Positions 39,890 through 53,108 of a stretch of DNA of 64,000 bases are shown piece after piece; position 1 is the first letter of the stretch, and each line of letters opens with the position of its first letter. This DNA comes from Kudoa neothunni (taxonomy: Eukaryota; Cnidaria): positions 7,378,001-7,442,000 of the forward strand of contig OZ199838.1 of assembly GCA_964304625.1 (NCBI GenBank), given 5' to 3'. A program made the position numbers and the translations under genes. The notes below the pieces were generated by a model that saw nothing but the letters and a program-made list of their open reading frames with translations, made no database searches and was not told the DNA's origin.

Positions 39890-40095
39890 AGATCGGTTAA
39901 AAGTGGACTTTAAACATTGGCTTGATCACGATACTAAGGACAGAAATTCCAGCTACTGAAAATGTTGGACGAATTTATTCATTAATGAACACAGTAAAAA
40001 CTAAAAAAACTAAATCAGTAAAGGCTGAAACTATAAAATGTAAACTTCTCGCCGAGCAGCCGATCAGAAGAAACAATAATACGTGTTTTTATGTC
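39890..40095 (+). pseudogene. hAT transposase C-terminal fragment
   Basis: An open segment reads ILRTEIPATENVGRIYSLMN followed by a Lys-rich run and ETIKCKLLAEQ. This resembles the dimerisation region at the end of hAT transposases (TEA-x-VER-x-FSLMN, then ETVKA). Only the last part is present. Upstream and downstream pieces (40.5-40.7 kb) are open in places but unassigned. Confidence 0.5.
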
Positions 40096-40116
40096 GCATC
40101 CAACAAATCTATCTAT

Positions 40117-40134
40117 CTATATATATATATATAT
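40117..40134. repeat. AT dinucleotide microsatellite
   Basis: An (AT)n tract of about 9 units, preceded by CTAT repeats. Confidence 0.8.
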
Positions 40135-40230
40135 AATCCTTTGTCTGTCTGTGTCCACAAGTGCGCATGTGCTGTGGATAAACATTTTTTAAATACAGCT
40201 TTTAGTTTGCATTTGAATAGGTATCATTAA

Positions 40231-41342
40231 TAAAAATTTTTCATTTACTTAGAAGTATAATATAATCAATACCGCAGTCAGAAGTAAGTAATTTTCTGGT
40301 TACCTACTCAAATAGCAAATTAAAAAAGTACCTGAATAATATTGATGTTGTTTACTTCAGTGTGACGATCAATTAAGTAACTTTTACTCATCACATACAA
40401 AGAGAATCTTTTAATTATGGTATAAAAATATTCTCAAAAGGTAACATATGCCTGTTTGAAGCAATTTTAAGAGAGATAATGCCACTAGAGCCATATTTAC
40501 AAGAGGTGCAGCATTTCCTTTAAAATTCGAAGCGTGACAAAATTATTAAGGATGTATTTTCATTTTTCAAGCGTTATAGATATAGTCTAGCGAAAAAGAT
40601 TATGATGATGTTAGGTATAACACATAATTCGAGATTAAAGTTGTTGTCATCAAGGAATAATTGGGCAGTTCTATAAGCATTCTATAATCGATGTGACATG
40701 TGTGTAGAGTTTTCAAATAATTAAATTTTTGTGATAACTTCTTAAAGGATAATTATGCTCCATTGGAATTCTTGAGATGTGAAAATTTCTTTTTGTCAAA
40801 TATGTCGATTGAGATTGAAACTATATTCATCTTTTCGATAAGTTTTTACTCATTTTTTGGTTTTCCTGAACTTTCCTACAAAAAAACTGGTATAAATAAT
40901 TCGATAAGTTTCTACATCTGATGAGATAATTTTTTAAATAATGTTTAAGTTCTTAGTAACTCAATTACTCCTTCCACCAGACCTTAAGGTCAATATTTGA
41001 ATCAATATATAATTTTCGTTTCGCTAAAACTAATTCATTATGATATAAAAAGATGCATGAAAATATGCGACACCGCATTCTATAAGTAGTATAAGAATTT
41101 ATATTTACGATTACTTTTGCAAAAAATACAGCTCCCTCTCAATAAGTGATATGTAAGTTAGTAAGAAATTGTTGCTCTATTCGATCTAACCGATATTTTC
41201 ACAAAGTTTTCGTTAATCTAAGAATAGTTCAATACGAAGAAATGTTTTGAGGGCAATCAAACAATATGTTTACTTCCAAAAAGGGTGCACTCCTTCGAGA
41301 AAACCAGTTAATATTTAAACATTAATGTAATTTTTTCAAGGA
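40231..41342. other. AT-rich spacer, probably decayed transposon
   Basis: A frame at about 40527-40674 reads KRDKIIKDVFSFFKRYRYSL, LGITHNSRLKLLSSRNNWAV and then stops. It may be more of a hAT-like element, but no diagnostic motif is visible. No host gene is supported. Confidence 0.3.
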
Positions 41343-44300
41343 TGTGCCTATTTTGCCGGATGCGCTTTTTCTCTAAAATAATAATTCAATCGCTACAATT
41401 TTTTCCAAAAAATATCTTTTATAAATGCAGAATATAAATTTAGTTTCATTTATCTTTTAATTAATAATTAGGTATCAAAATACATCGAGGATATTTTAAA
41501 CTCATTCATAAGTATCATTATAAATGACATTAAATTTTTTATAAATCTGGATTATTTACATAATTAATTTAATTTTATGTGTAACAGAATCATAAACGAG
41601 TAAAATACCCTCTAGCGTGCAGTTGTAACTTTGATAGTCGCGAGTAGAATCACTATGGAAGGAGAGTCTGATCAAACACTACTAATTCAGGATATTACAT
41701 CAGGCCCTAAGGTCGGAAATGCATTTACAAACTTTGAAAAGGCTAAAAAATTCATGGATAAGTATTCAAAGCCGAACAACTTTGTTACTGGATCCGAGAC
41801 TCTAGAAAAATCTCAACTGCCCCAAAAAAATTTGATAGAGACATGAACTCTGATCTTGTTTATTATGAGGCCACGTTTTGTTGTTTTCACGGTGGTAAAA
41901 ACGTAATTATCTCTGTACACATTGATGTAATTAATTTGAATTCAGATACAATCTAAAAGTTCTGGAAAGAGAAAAATCAACAGCCATAAAAGTGGTTGCA
42001 ATTTCTTCATTACACTGCGAGTTCCTAAAAACATGAATATGTTAGTTATTAGAAAATTGGATCATACTCACAGCTGCAACAGAAATGAGCATTTTAGGAA
42101 TTTTTTACCAATGAATAGAAAATTAGATGAAGAAAGCAAGAATCTTATAAAAAATGTTCATTTTTATGATGGAAATTTAAAAAGAGTACAAGTAGAAATC
42201 ATGAACCATCACAAAAAAAGGTTTCGTTGAAGCAAATCCATAATTATATTCAAACACTAAAAAAAATGTTTCGTTGGATATTTCGGAATTGTTTAATTCA
42301 ATAAAAAATTCTTACCCAAATGCAACTATCGAAATATTGCACAATAACTCCAATGAAATGACTGGAATATTTTTCCAAGACCTTTATATGAAAAATGTTA
42401 TTAAAAAATTCCCCGAATTAGTATTTATGGATGCTACTTATAAATTAATCAATAATCGTATCCCATTGTATATAAGTCTGTTTATCGATTCTTTTGAGAA
42501 AAGTCAAATAGGAGCTATTGCTCTTTTATCTGAGGAGAGTACCGTGACTGTTACCTGGTTATGTCAATCTCTACTTAAACATAATGAGGAAATGTCAACC
42601 AAAACAGTTTGTTTCATTACGGATAAAGACATAATTGAAAGAAACTCTATGAGATCTGTATTTCCTAACGTAAGTACAAACTTATGCCTGTACCGTGTCT
42701 TAAGAACATTTGGTAGAGAAATCTCTACTTTAAGAATGAGAATAAACAAAGCTGAAAGAAAAGCTGCCTTAGAGTTGATTCAAAAGCTTTGTTATACCGA
42801 TGATCCAAAAATTTATGAAAATTACCATGAATTGTTAAATAAGACATGTAACAAAAAATCATTAGTTATTATAATAAATCTTGGGATCCAATCAAATATG
42901 AATGGTGCCCGGCATACATGAACCTAAAGGGTACTTTTTAAATGAAACCAATAATCGATTAGAATGCATAAATTCCAAAGTTAAACAAATCTTAAAAAAA
43001 TTATCAACAATTGAAGTCTTTTTCAGCGATCTACTTATTTATTTATCAAGTATGAGGACTGAGCGTGAGAGTAAAGCAGTTAAAGAGTTTACAACCCAAA
43101 ATGTTGAGAAATTAAATTCGGACATTAACGGACGATATAAAACATTGTTACCTTCATATGCGTATAATATTATGCAGAATGAAATAAATAATTATATCGA
43201 ACCCTATACCAATCCTGATCCCAATAGTTGTACATGTTGTTTCTACGTAAGTATGGAGTTACCATGTAAACATATTATTTATGCTAAAAAAATAATGAAC
43301 GTGAATTTATATGAAGAGAAAATTTGTAATAAGAGATGACAAAAAGAATATTACCTGTCATTTATTCAAATGACCGAAAATATAGATCTTCAAAATCCTT
43401 TGTGTTGTGTGCAACCAAGTATTACAGAAATTTCGAGTCAGTGCCCTGTCCCGAATTCTGCTTTTAAGCGATACAGGGAGCTAGAAATTCTTTGTAAGAA
43501 AATAGCTTCGCTAGGGTCTGAAAAAACAGGGAGTCAATATGATTCATTAAAAAAGATTTTAGGTGAATTAATCTCTCTTATTTCCAATGGGGATTCTCTG
43601 GATAAGGTGACTATTTTTTTCCACTATTCATATATCAACTTAATTTAGTTCAAGTTAATGTCTGAATCTGTCATCATAAACAATCAAGAGATTTCAATCC
43701 CAACATGTAATTAATGATATTGTCTTTAGTAGAATTTTTATTTCGTGTTTAGTTACTGAGGAATCACGATTAGAGAATGAGGATATACTAGAAGCAGTTA
43801 ATGATAATGTGTTCCATCATCAATAATTGATATGGAGATCCCGAATATTGTAGATGATACCACAACTAAAAATCCATCTTTGAAGGGGTGTGTATCTTTT
43901 GTCCATTTTGCTAAATTCATAAAATTATAGGAATTAAGCTGCCAACAGTAGTGAAATTGAGAGGTAGACCAAAAGGTGTATTTCAAACAGTTATTGGTTT
44001 AAGAAAAAAAAGAAAATTATAATTATGATAATAATAAACACCAGTATCGATATATAGTATTCAAATATAGTTTTACGTGGATGTTAAACAGTCCCAATTA
44101 TTTGGCGTTGCATTACAAGATAATTTCAAACATTTATTATTTAAAAGCAGTATACTCAACATTTTATTAAATTTTAGTAGTGTATCAATCATCTGTTAAA
44201 AATATTTACCTAGCTATAAAAATTTAAAATATGAATTGGCCAAAGAGTTTTACTTTACTGTATTTTCATTTGGATATTATGGATACAAATTAGCTGTTAA

Positions 44301-44425
44301 AATCCCTCCCTGAATTAATGAGACTAAATTTACATTCTGCATTTATAAAAAATATTTGTTAGAAAAAATTGTAGCGATTGAATAACGATTTTAAGAGAAA
44401 AAGCGCGTCCGGCAAATTAGACATT
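41343..44425 (+). mobile_element. Mutator-like element 2 (FAR1/SWIM type)
   Basis: About 100-bp terminal inverted repeats: the left end includes TTTTGCCGGATGCGCTTTTT and CTACAATTTTTTCC, and the right end (44425 backwards) has the same blocks with a few changes. The plus-strand transposase lies at about 41656-43650 in at least four frames: a FAR1-like start (GNAFTNFEKAKKFMDKYSKP), LDHTHSCNRNEHFR, catalytic FMDATYKL and CFITDKDIIE, NETNNRLECINSKVKQ, and SWIM motif CTCCFYVSMELPCKHII. It is the same type as MULE 1 but lacks that element's intron after YKLIN. Stops and frameshifts make it inactive. Confidence 0.82.
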
Positions 44426-46091
44426 GCCATTTTTCAAACCAAAAACACCTTCACATTTTAGATTTAATCGTATTTTGATAATTAAATTTGTATATTTTTG
44501 AACTAATAAATATTTTTGTTACAAAGAAAGATTTTATTTATTTAAAAATTGGGAAATTATGTTAAAATAGTGAATACGTAAGTTATCACTCACAGATTAT
44601 TAAAACCTCATTAATATCCTTTATAAAATTGCAAACAAGGAGTAACATTTAATTTTTTCTATGACGCATCTAAGGTTGTTTTTATTTTTTTAAATATAGT
44701 TTGTAGACTAATATTACATTTAATAACCAGAAGGATTACTTTTTATCGCAAAATTTTTAAAAGAACTGTAAGTCCTATTTAAGTTATTTAATAATTTTGT
44801 TTAATGAATAAATAAATTTTAATTGTAAATTAAATCGCTAAAAAATTATGGTCATTATATTCTTGGTCAATAATTTGTAAAATAAACTTAAAAATACTCA
44901 ATACTTTCTCTCAATACCTCGATTTATATTTGAATTGAAAATATGAGCATATGTTTGTTTATCTAAATCATCACACTGAAAAAAATAATGTCAAGTTGTA
45001 AAATTCATAAATAAAAATGGAGAAATAAAATTTACAGGGTTTGGCGTGCTAATTATATTAAATCTTCCCTATAATTTCCCCGTTCAAAAATAGAACTAAA
45101 AGTTAAAATTTTCCATCACATGGTACCAGGCAAAACTGGGCATTAGCGATAGTAAACTAATATATGATGTGAGCAGTCGTGTCGCGACCCAACAATACTT
45201 TGAGCGCTTGAAAAATAGATCGAACTTGTTACTGGTTAGCTGGAGGTTGTGAAGTTGATGAAGACGATTCAATTGACGATAATAATTAGAAAACGCGTTT
45301 AAAATAAAAAATGCTTGTTATTATAATAGTATTATTGTGTTTTCTAAGAGTTAAAACTTGGGTATTTTCCGATAGTGCGCAATTTTTTTAAGTCACGGGG
45401 GGAATTACGTACTACCGATTACCTAATGTATTATACAAAATGCGTCTTGTTTGTTGATATGCACAACATTTTTTAAATCTTTAAATTAGACTTATGAAAG
45501 TGCTGATAGTTTTTCTAGTTTAAAAATGTTGTTGAATCAACTTTTTTACATCATTAAGTAGTTATAAATTCATTTTCATTAAATGTTATCCATTAAAAAG
45601 AATTCTCTTGTAATATTAAACGTTCTTTAGTTTTAATACGAAGAAACCCCCATATAAAATGCCGTTGAAATAATTAAGGAAAAAGCACTAAAAGGTAACT
45701 CTTTCAATTTTAAAAGACTAAATTTTATGATTATAATCTCCTTTTTGCTGACAACAATACTCATAAAAGTGAATTTTATATCGAATGTTTGCTGTATAGA
45801 GATCAATGGTAAACTTTCTAATTTATCATAATGGAAATTATCAAAATAAAACTACAGTATTATTTGAAGTAATCAGACAAATTCAAGTGCATACTTTTTT
45901 TAATTTTATTACTTCTCCCTGCATTAAAATATTAATAATAAAAATAATAGGTTAACTAGTTGCAGAAAAACGCGTAAATAGATTAATTGGATAATTTCCT
46001 CAAGATTTTTCTGAAATTTATGTTGTAATATGCTGTAGAAAATTTCGATTTTCATATAATAAAAGCTGTTCGCAAATGCCCGACGATAAGT
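44426..46091. other. AT-rich spacer, no gene seen
   Basis: Long low-complexity stretch. A less AT-rich patch at 45.12-45.29 kb has short open frames on both strands but nothing recognisable. Confidence 0.4.
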
Positions 46092-49000
46092 ACCGTAAAT
46101 CCTCGTGTATAAGCCGCACCTGTGAACCTAGAATTTTGTTTAGGCAATGGCGGCTATTACTAGGGTTCCGTTTAATCCGCATCGGGGGGTGTCTATCGCT
46201 ACGGGAGGGAATAACTCTAAATCTACGAACTCACATAAAATTTGAAATTTTTACTTGTAATCGATGATTTTTGGCCTAACATAATTAACTGTTTTGAAGA
46301 AAATTTGAGCTATTGAAATTTCTAATATTGTGACTATAAATTTCGTGTTTTACGTTTCGTTATGAGTAATGTTAAATAAATATTTTGATTTTTTACTAAT
46401 AAAGGATTCTTTAATTAAAAAAAGAAAACACCAGACGTTGTGTTTTATATATAAAACGTCTACCCTATTACCTCTGGTTGTACCTAATATGTTTGATCTG
46501 GCGCAGCTAATGTAATCAGATAAAATATGCTTAACTAGGTTTTTATAAAATTTTTAATTATATTTGTTATATATATATGGTTGATTTATAGATTATATTT
46601 ATATGTATTATTACATATCTACAAAGTATATTAAGTATTACCGCTATTCATAGAAAACGATCAGAGCATTCTATGTAGTGAATTAAGTAAATATATTTAA
46701 AGTAATGCTTAATTTTATAGTTAAAATCAACATAAAAGCTTACTGTGTGCCTTTAAATGGCGGTGAGCATAATTCTATCTCCTTAAATGTTATTGTTACA
46801 AATATAGATAAATTATTAGTTTTAATAACATAAAAATTTAAAAAAACTTAAATTTTACGGTAATGCGTTGTCTGAAATTAATGTCCACAATAGAAGGAAA
46901 CGCGTTTTGTATTCTGGATTACAGTAACCTGTGTGGGAATCAAAGTATTCATTGTAGCATCATTTGTACGATGGAATCCTCTCCTGGATTGAAAGTTGAC
47001 TTATATAACTCATTAAAAAGTCATATTAATCGTTATGAACATTTTTTTTCCTACAAATTAAAAATGAGGGAATAGCGAACAACAAAATTCCCAATATAAA
47101 ATTCTAAAATATTTTAATAAATCATTAATTTACCACAAAATAACGTTCGTATTCTTTTCGACTCTCCATAAAAAAGAACGCTTAAAAATAACAAAAATCG
47201 TCAACATATAGAGGTAACTGTCTCTCTAGCATTACTTTTTGAGTTAGTAACGATATGGAAAATTTTTCATAATCATATTTTTAAATGAGATACACAATCG
47301 TCTTTGTAACGCTTCGATATACAAATTTCTACCTCATCAACAAAAAGTCGATTTCTCAGATAATCATCTTTTTGAATTAATATCGCTTGGATCTAATAAA
47401 AATCGTATACAAAAAATGTTGATATGAAACGAGTAAAAATATCACAGTGAAATCCCCACACAATGTGAAAACAAGAGGAATAACCAACATGTATGTATTC
47501 ACGACTATCAGTATGTCAACTCACAAGTTTAATTGTGATGTTAAAACTAAAAAGAAAACAATGTTATTACTTGATCATTTTTGGTTGATAATCTAATGCG
47601 ACTTATTCTACAATTTCGTTGAAAATTTGTGTTAACGAAAGCAATACATAAACTTTCGAACTCGCGGTGATTGTAAAACCAAATATTATAGATAAATTCC
47701 ACAATTGGTATTCATATTAGTGCACCCTTGTATTTAACTGTTGCTAACGAGCCCATTTGAGAATTTCGCATAATTTATGCATGCATTTTTCATGAAAAAA
47801 TTCATGCAGGCATTTATGGCTCCTTGACATAAATTTTAAAATGCTTCTCTATTTTAACCCATATAGACTCGGTACCCTTTGTCCTCAAGTTACAGAGCTA
47901 TAATTTTGTATATACTCTCAAAATACATTTGTGAATTATATATTTTAAAATAAAAAAAATATCTTTGTTTAACATACTCTTTAATATGCTGCGTTAACGC
48001 AACATATAATCTACAGCGACCATAGGGATTAATGGATTAAATTTATTTATAATCGTATACATAACTTTTTTTTGAAAAAAACAAGCATGAAAATAATAAA
48101 ATAATTGAGTGTAAGGTACCAGTTAATGAAGTTTGTTGAAACAAGTAGGGTGACATGGCAAACAGCAACCACGACAAACAAACACAGAATTGGACCTGCA
48201 AATTTTGCATCTTGCTCTTTTTTCATCCGTACGTCGCTCAATAGTTTTATCGCTACATAAATTGCGTGTAAATTGGAAAGATACTGAGGATATGCGTTTT
48301 CTTGTTGTATCGAATTTGACAGTTAAAAGTTTTGACACAAGCGTTCTTCGAAACATAAGGGAATCCCCAGTATCAGGATGGAGCAATTTAAATATTTGGT
48401 GTGAATTGGAAACTGCCATATCGATATAATTGCAAAATATATTCAAATACCACTTTTTCCAGCTATTGAAATTCTGTAGGTGGCAATAGCTGAATCGAGG
48501 GAATCAACGCCACCCATATAACGGTTATAGCTGGCAACAACGTTTGGCATTGGAATATACACATCTCTTTTATTACCCTTAGAATACCTTCTGGCATTCT
48601 TTATTGGTTCAATTTGATCAAAATTTGTCCCTATAATAACTGGCCTGGTATCATTCCATTTAACCAGCATCACTTTGTTGGCATTGTATGATTCAAAAAA
48701 ACCACGATTTTCTTTTTTGAAAACGGTATCGCATGTAAATGGACACTTCAGGGTCCTATTTTGTCGAACCGTTCCGGTGGCTTTTACGTTTAAAGAAGAC
48801 AAGTAGTTTAAAAGTCCCACTGAAGTGAATAAATTGTCGAAATAAAACTCGTGGAGTCTAGGATATTCGACCAATTTCACAAAGTTTTTTACGACACTAC
48901 CACCTAATCCTAATTTCTTATCTATGTTTGTTCCTTTTCCTCAATAAATGTCTGTGGAGAAGACATAGCCATCGTACGAACAAAGACACCAACATTTAAA

Positions 49001-51165
49001 GCCAAATTTGATTGGTTTACCTTTTATATACATTTTTGCGGAATGATGTCCAAAATAAGGTATCATTTGTTCGTCGATGGAAAGACATCTCGAAAAGTAA
49101 CCGAATCGTTGAAAGTTTTTGTTCAAGATGTTCATATAATTTCTAACCTTAAAAAAGCGATCATTTTTATATGCATCATCAGAAAGTAAATTATTGTTGC
49201 ATAAGTGAATATATTTTTTTATTTGTGTGAATCTTTTGTAGGACATACAATTCTTTACTGCTTCAACACCGCAATCCATACCTTCTTCCCAATACATTCG
49301 TTGTCTTGGAAGACGGTTATAACCACTCAATATCAAAATTCCAATAAAATTCATCAATTCATTTTTTTCAATGTCAAAATCAATCTCGTTATTTTGACCG
49401 GCATATGTGACACTTTCTTTAATAATCAAATTTAAGACATTGGAGTCAAAGAACAATTCAAAAATCTCGCGTTCATCCATTGCAACAATCGTGGGTTCAA
49501 ATTTATCCAAGTAAAAGTCACAACCATCTAATAAAATACTTAAGATCATGTATAAAAACCCTTTCGTTTATACCTTCCAGAGAAATATCTGGATCCCTAT
49601 TGGATACAGATCTGTTTGAGTAATCATTAAGCTCCCAACAGAATAATTCGTCTTCAATATCGTCAAAATCTTTATCAATTACTTCCACTTGACATGATAT
49701 TTCTTTATTGAGTTGATTATCGCTGAAAGTATTCGTGTCTTCGTCATTTATATTTTCGTTATCAGTTACAACATCAACCCTTTATGGAGGAATAATAACT
49801 ATATCGATCAGATTTTCATCCGCATTTTCTTCGATTTCATTTATTACGTCAAGGTATAGATTATAGCGCTTGTTCTCCATTTTATGACAAAATTGCCGCC
49901 GTAGATTATAGGTTGCGTTTGCACAACAAAAATTGATCCTTATATTAAACGTTGAAGGAAACTTTTTAGATCGCTTCTTTCATTTTAAGGACAATTATCA
50001 TATCATGATCTAATTATTTTTAAATTATTGGCATCATTGAGTTTAACGTTATGAAATAAACGGAAGAATATGAAAACCCTTCAATGATGACCTTTCGCAC
50101 ATTTAATTATAGTCACATTTTAAATTGCAGAAGTTATTTTTTTCTATAAAATAAAAATTTATGTATTCTAAATAATTAAATAAATTTTGTGTCATCGTAC
50201 CCACTAACATATGAGAAAAATAACAACAAAGTTTTGTTGCGTTATCGCAACATATAGTCTATACGGGTTAAATGAAAAATTATGTATTGTTGTTACGGTT
50301 GAGAACATAAAGTAAGGGAATTTTTGAGAATTGTTTCTTCAAATACACATTTTTTACCTGTAAACTTTGTGTCATACAAATATTTCAAAGAAGTTAGTCC
50401 AAAATAATACGAAATAACAACTGATACTTGAAATAAAATAATTAAAATGTTACCAAATATTAGTTCGGGCTATAATTCCCTTTGAGAGTGAAAGCAATCG
50501 GATGACCTAAAGAACGAAGGCCAACAGTCATTTCTTTCTCTAGAATAAAAACATATGAAAAAATAATATACTAACTATTTAAATTACTGTCTATTAAAAA
50601 AAAGTTTTATTTGGGCACAAAAATTGTATCATAATTAGTCCAATACAATATTTCTAACCCATGCGCTTAGTACTTTTCGTAAACTAATAATTTACTACCT
50701 AACTGTTTTAAATTTTCAAATTATATAAATATACCGCCCATCTAAAATAAGTGAGCAGTTGCCACAAAATTAAAAACGTTTCTTGACACACGCTCATATT
50801 AAAAGAGGCCAAAATAGTTTATTTCATTTGAGTATTCTCCATATTAAGTAATTTTACGCGCACAATTTTGCACATCAATTTTATTAAACGTTCAAAAGGT
50901 GAATTAAAGCTATTTTTAACCAAAAATTCATTACAATAATATTGTGTTTTTCAATAGCTCAAATTTTCTCCAAAACAGTTAATTATGTTGGACCAAAAAT
51001 CATTGGTTACAAATATAAATTTCAAATTTTATGTGAGTTTATAGATTTGGAGCTATTCCCTCCCGTAGCAATAGACATCCCCCGCATGTGAATTAAACGG
51101 ATCCATAGCAATAGCCAGTGTCTTTTGTGTTTGTAAGTTTGGGGTGCGGCTTATACACGCAGTCT
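46092..51165. mobile_element. Inverted-repeat element with pogo/Tigger-like ends, holding piggyBac 2
   Basis: The left arm (about 46092-46330) begins ACCGTAAATCCTCGTGTATA and then AGCCGCACC. A homologous arm in inverted orientation ends near 51165 and begins GCGTGTATAAGCCGCACCCC. The arms share GTCTATYGCTACGGGAGGGA, ACTCACATAAAATTTGAAAT, and AACATAATTAACTGTTTTG with GAAAATTTGAGCTATTGAAA. They are roughly 230 bp and perhaps 80% alike by eye. Between the arms no pogo transposase was seen; piggyBac 2 (47858-50267) takes up half. Without it the unit is about 2.66 kb. It could be a long-arm non-autonomous element, or two separate copies lying head to head. The short ORF at 46863-47075 is unassigned. 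Confidence 0.55.
47858..50267 (-). mobile_element. piggyBac-type transposon 2, structurally complete
   Basis: TTAA at 47854-47857 and 50268-50271, with terminal inverted repeats CCCATATAGACT / CCCGTATAGACT and a hairpin (TGTTGCG-x4-CGCAACA) near the right end that is echoed on the left. The transposase gene runs from ATG at 49880 to a stop at 48123. It has an acidic N-terminus, then catalytic Asp in SIDEQMIPYFGHHSAK, FYFDNLFTS and YMGGVDSLDSAI. A Cys-rich C-terminal zinc domain follows (CKICRSNSVFVCRGCCLPCH). Only three defects are visible: TAA near 49793, TGA near 48943 and a one-base frameshift near 48446. It therefore inserted recently relative to piggyBac 1 and 4. Confidence 0.93.
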
Positions 51166-51712
51166 AAAAATTATATTTATAAACTTGTCACTATGTTTGG
51201 AGGTTAACGTACTTTTTAGAAGGCGCAAATGCTACAAATAATTTATTCAACAGTAAGACACTAGGAAATATCCAGAATTTGTACTCAAATAATGAGGTAA
51301 TTAGCTTTGGTCACTGTTATGCGACATCTCTAACACTTGATTCCATTCGCGAACTTGTTTTTCATTTATGCCAAAAACAACAACAGCATTTCGGTTGGTA
51401 GTTTCCAAGGCCACATTCACAACTTTCAATTTAAACGTGGAGTCGTATTTTGTCCTTCTCGATGACATAATTTAAAAATGTGCTTGAAGATTCTTTATGT
51501 GCCAAATATAATTTACTATAGGCTTAACATTTTCTCTGCAAAGTTGGGATCACTCTTTGGTGGATTGCAACTCCATCAGTCAACCCCTGCGTGTGACGAC
51601 ACACAGACGGTAGACCTAGCGAATGACTTGTGACTAGGTTAAATTAAATGTGTTAAATGAATGAAAGAATGTATTGGGATGCGGCTTGCTTATACGCGAG
51701 GATTTACGGTAA
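51166..51712 (-). pseudogene. Pogo/Tigger element 5' end with CENP-B-type DNA-binding part
   Basis: The outer end reads, on the minus strand from 51712, ACCGTAAATCCTCGCGTATA and then AGC, matching the left arm at 46092. About 240 bp inside it, MSSRRTKYDSTFKLKVVNVA begins at about 51470 and continues to INEKQVREWNQ, the N-terminal helix-turn-helix of pogo/Tigger transposases. The rest is missing: the frame ends near 51320, where the inverted-repeat element begins. Confidence 0.7.
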
Positions 51713-51739
51713 TATAAAGGTCATTATGAATGCTACATA

Positions 51740-51868
51740 GGTATTCATGGCTTCTAAGTTAAATATTTTGATTTTCGAGCCTAAATTTAATGCGTGGCTC
51801 CGGAATTAGAAAAATTTTTCCCGCCATCAATAATTGGCTCTTTCGGCCATAACGGTTGCCGACCCCTG
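51740..51868. mobile_element. hAT-type terminus
   Basis: The segment ends in GGTTGCCGACCCCTG; inverted, CAGGGGTCGGCAACC is a typical hAT end. An AAAGAGCCA motif lies inside it. Only one end is recognised, and it sits 104 bp from the stop codon of the next gene. Confidence 0.5.
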
Positions 51869-51971
51869 GATTATAGAATACTGTAATTATATGCACCGTG
51901 AAAAAAAAAGCGTATGATGTATTATAAATTGTCGAAAATAAAATTTTTGTTGTATCAACAACACATGTTTA

Positions 51972-53108
51972 TTAAATTAATGCCACTCCGTTGAAGGAGC
52001 CACTTCGCTGGATAGATGAGCGAAAACGAATTGTGTCGAACCGACTGATTGTTGATGTTCGTTTTTTCCCTGTGTTGAATTGATTCCAAAAAACTTTAAC
52101 ATTATTATTGTTCTCATTTTCGATATCCATGCGATAAAGTTCCCCCTAAAAATAGGATTCATTATATTTTGAAAAAAACCGACCAAATCATACTTCCATT
52201 TTGGTGACTATTAAAAATTTATTCTCGTGGTATATTGCCGTGAGTCGATTTTCCGGGTGAGTCCTAACAAAGTCTTCGATTGAACTGTGGGAAAACGACA
52301 CGGTTCCAACAAGCTTGGTCCAATCTCGTAGGAATTTGCCATTGATTGTTATTTGGTCGGATGGCTTTTGAAGCCAAGATGATATCAAATTCAACAGGGT
52401 GGTATCACTTTGAACCTGTATGATCTCAAATTGAAGCGGTACTTCATCTTCTGGAATGTAGTACAATTCCACTGAAAAGGTTTCAAACAAATCAATGAAT
52501 TGTTTCAAATAATAGTTGATATTCGGCGGTGTCCTATATATTTAAATATAGTTCAATACATATACCATAATATAATATCTAGTCGCTTTACTGATTCAAT
52601 ATAAATTATTTAAAATAGAAAACTTAATCTAATAAATATTTTTTATTTAGTTTAAAATAAATCCACCATTAACGACAATAATGAACCCAATGTTATTTCT
52701 CACTTTATTGTTGTATCTGGATTATCACGTAAATACACACTATTGTAGAGAGAGTGTATAGCATTGATTTGACGTTCATTGCTCATAGTGTCACATTTTT
52801 TTCCCTATTTGATCTCATAATCTAATCACATATTTTAAGTATATTACATTGATTTTCGGCGGGGTAGATTTGAAAAGGGTCTCCAATAAAAATTTTTGTA
52901 TTCGATCCCATTTGACAGATTCACACGTTGTGGGTCCATTTTTTAAGTTATCCAACCTGAAGGTACCATTTATTGATAATATATTGCATAACGCGAGTAA
53001 TGGAATTTCTGAATGAAAATTGTTGCAATATAAAATTGTGGTTGAGGTTTTATTTAGGTTAGGCCCGTGACAGAACTTTGTGTCACAAAGAAATAGCTTA
53101 TCATCCAT
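51972..53108 (-). CDS. Unrecognised 291-residue protein, four exons
   Basis: Exons 53108-52848, 52804-52704, 52533-52194 and 52145-51972 join in phase across GT-AG introns of 43, 170 and 48 nt. ATG at 53108 gives MDDKLFLCDTKFCHGPNLNK. Further stretches are NERQINAIHSLYNSVYLRDN, TPPNINYYLKQFIDLFETFS, TLLNLISSWLQKPSDQITIN and FVRTHPENRLTAIYHENKFL. A basic Ser-rich tail (KKRTSTISRFDTIRFRSSIQ) closes it. No signal peptide or membrane segment is seen. Soluble and probably globular, but I cannot assign a family. AATAAA (51973-51968) overlaps the stop codon, which supports this end. Confidence 0.72.
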
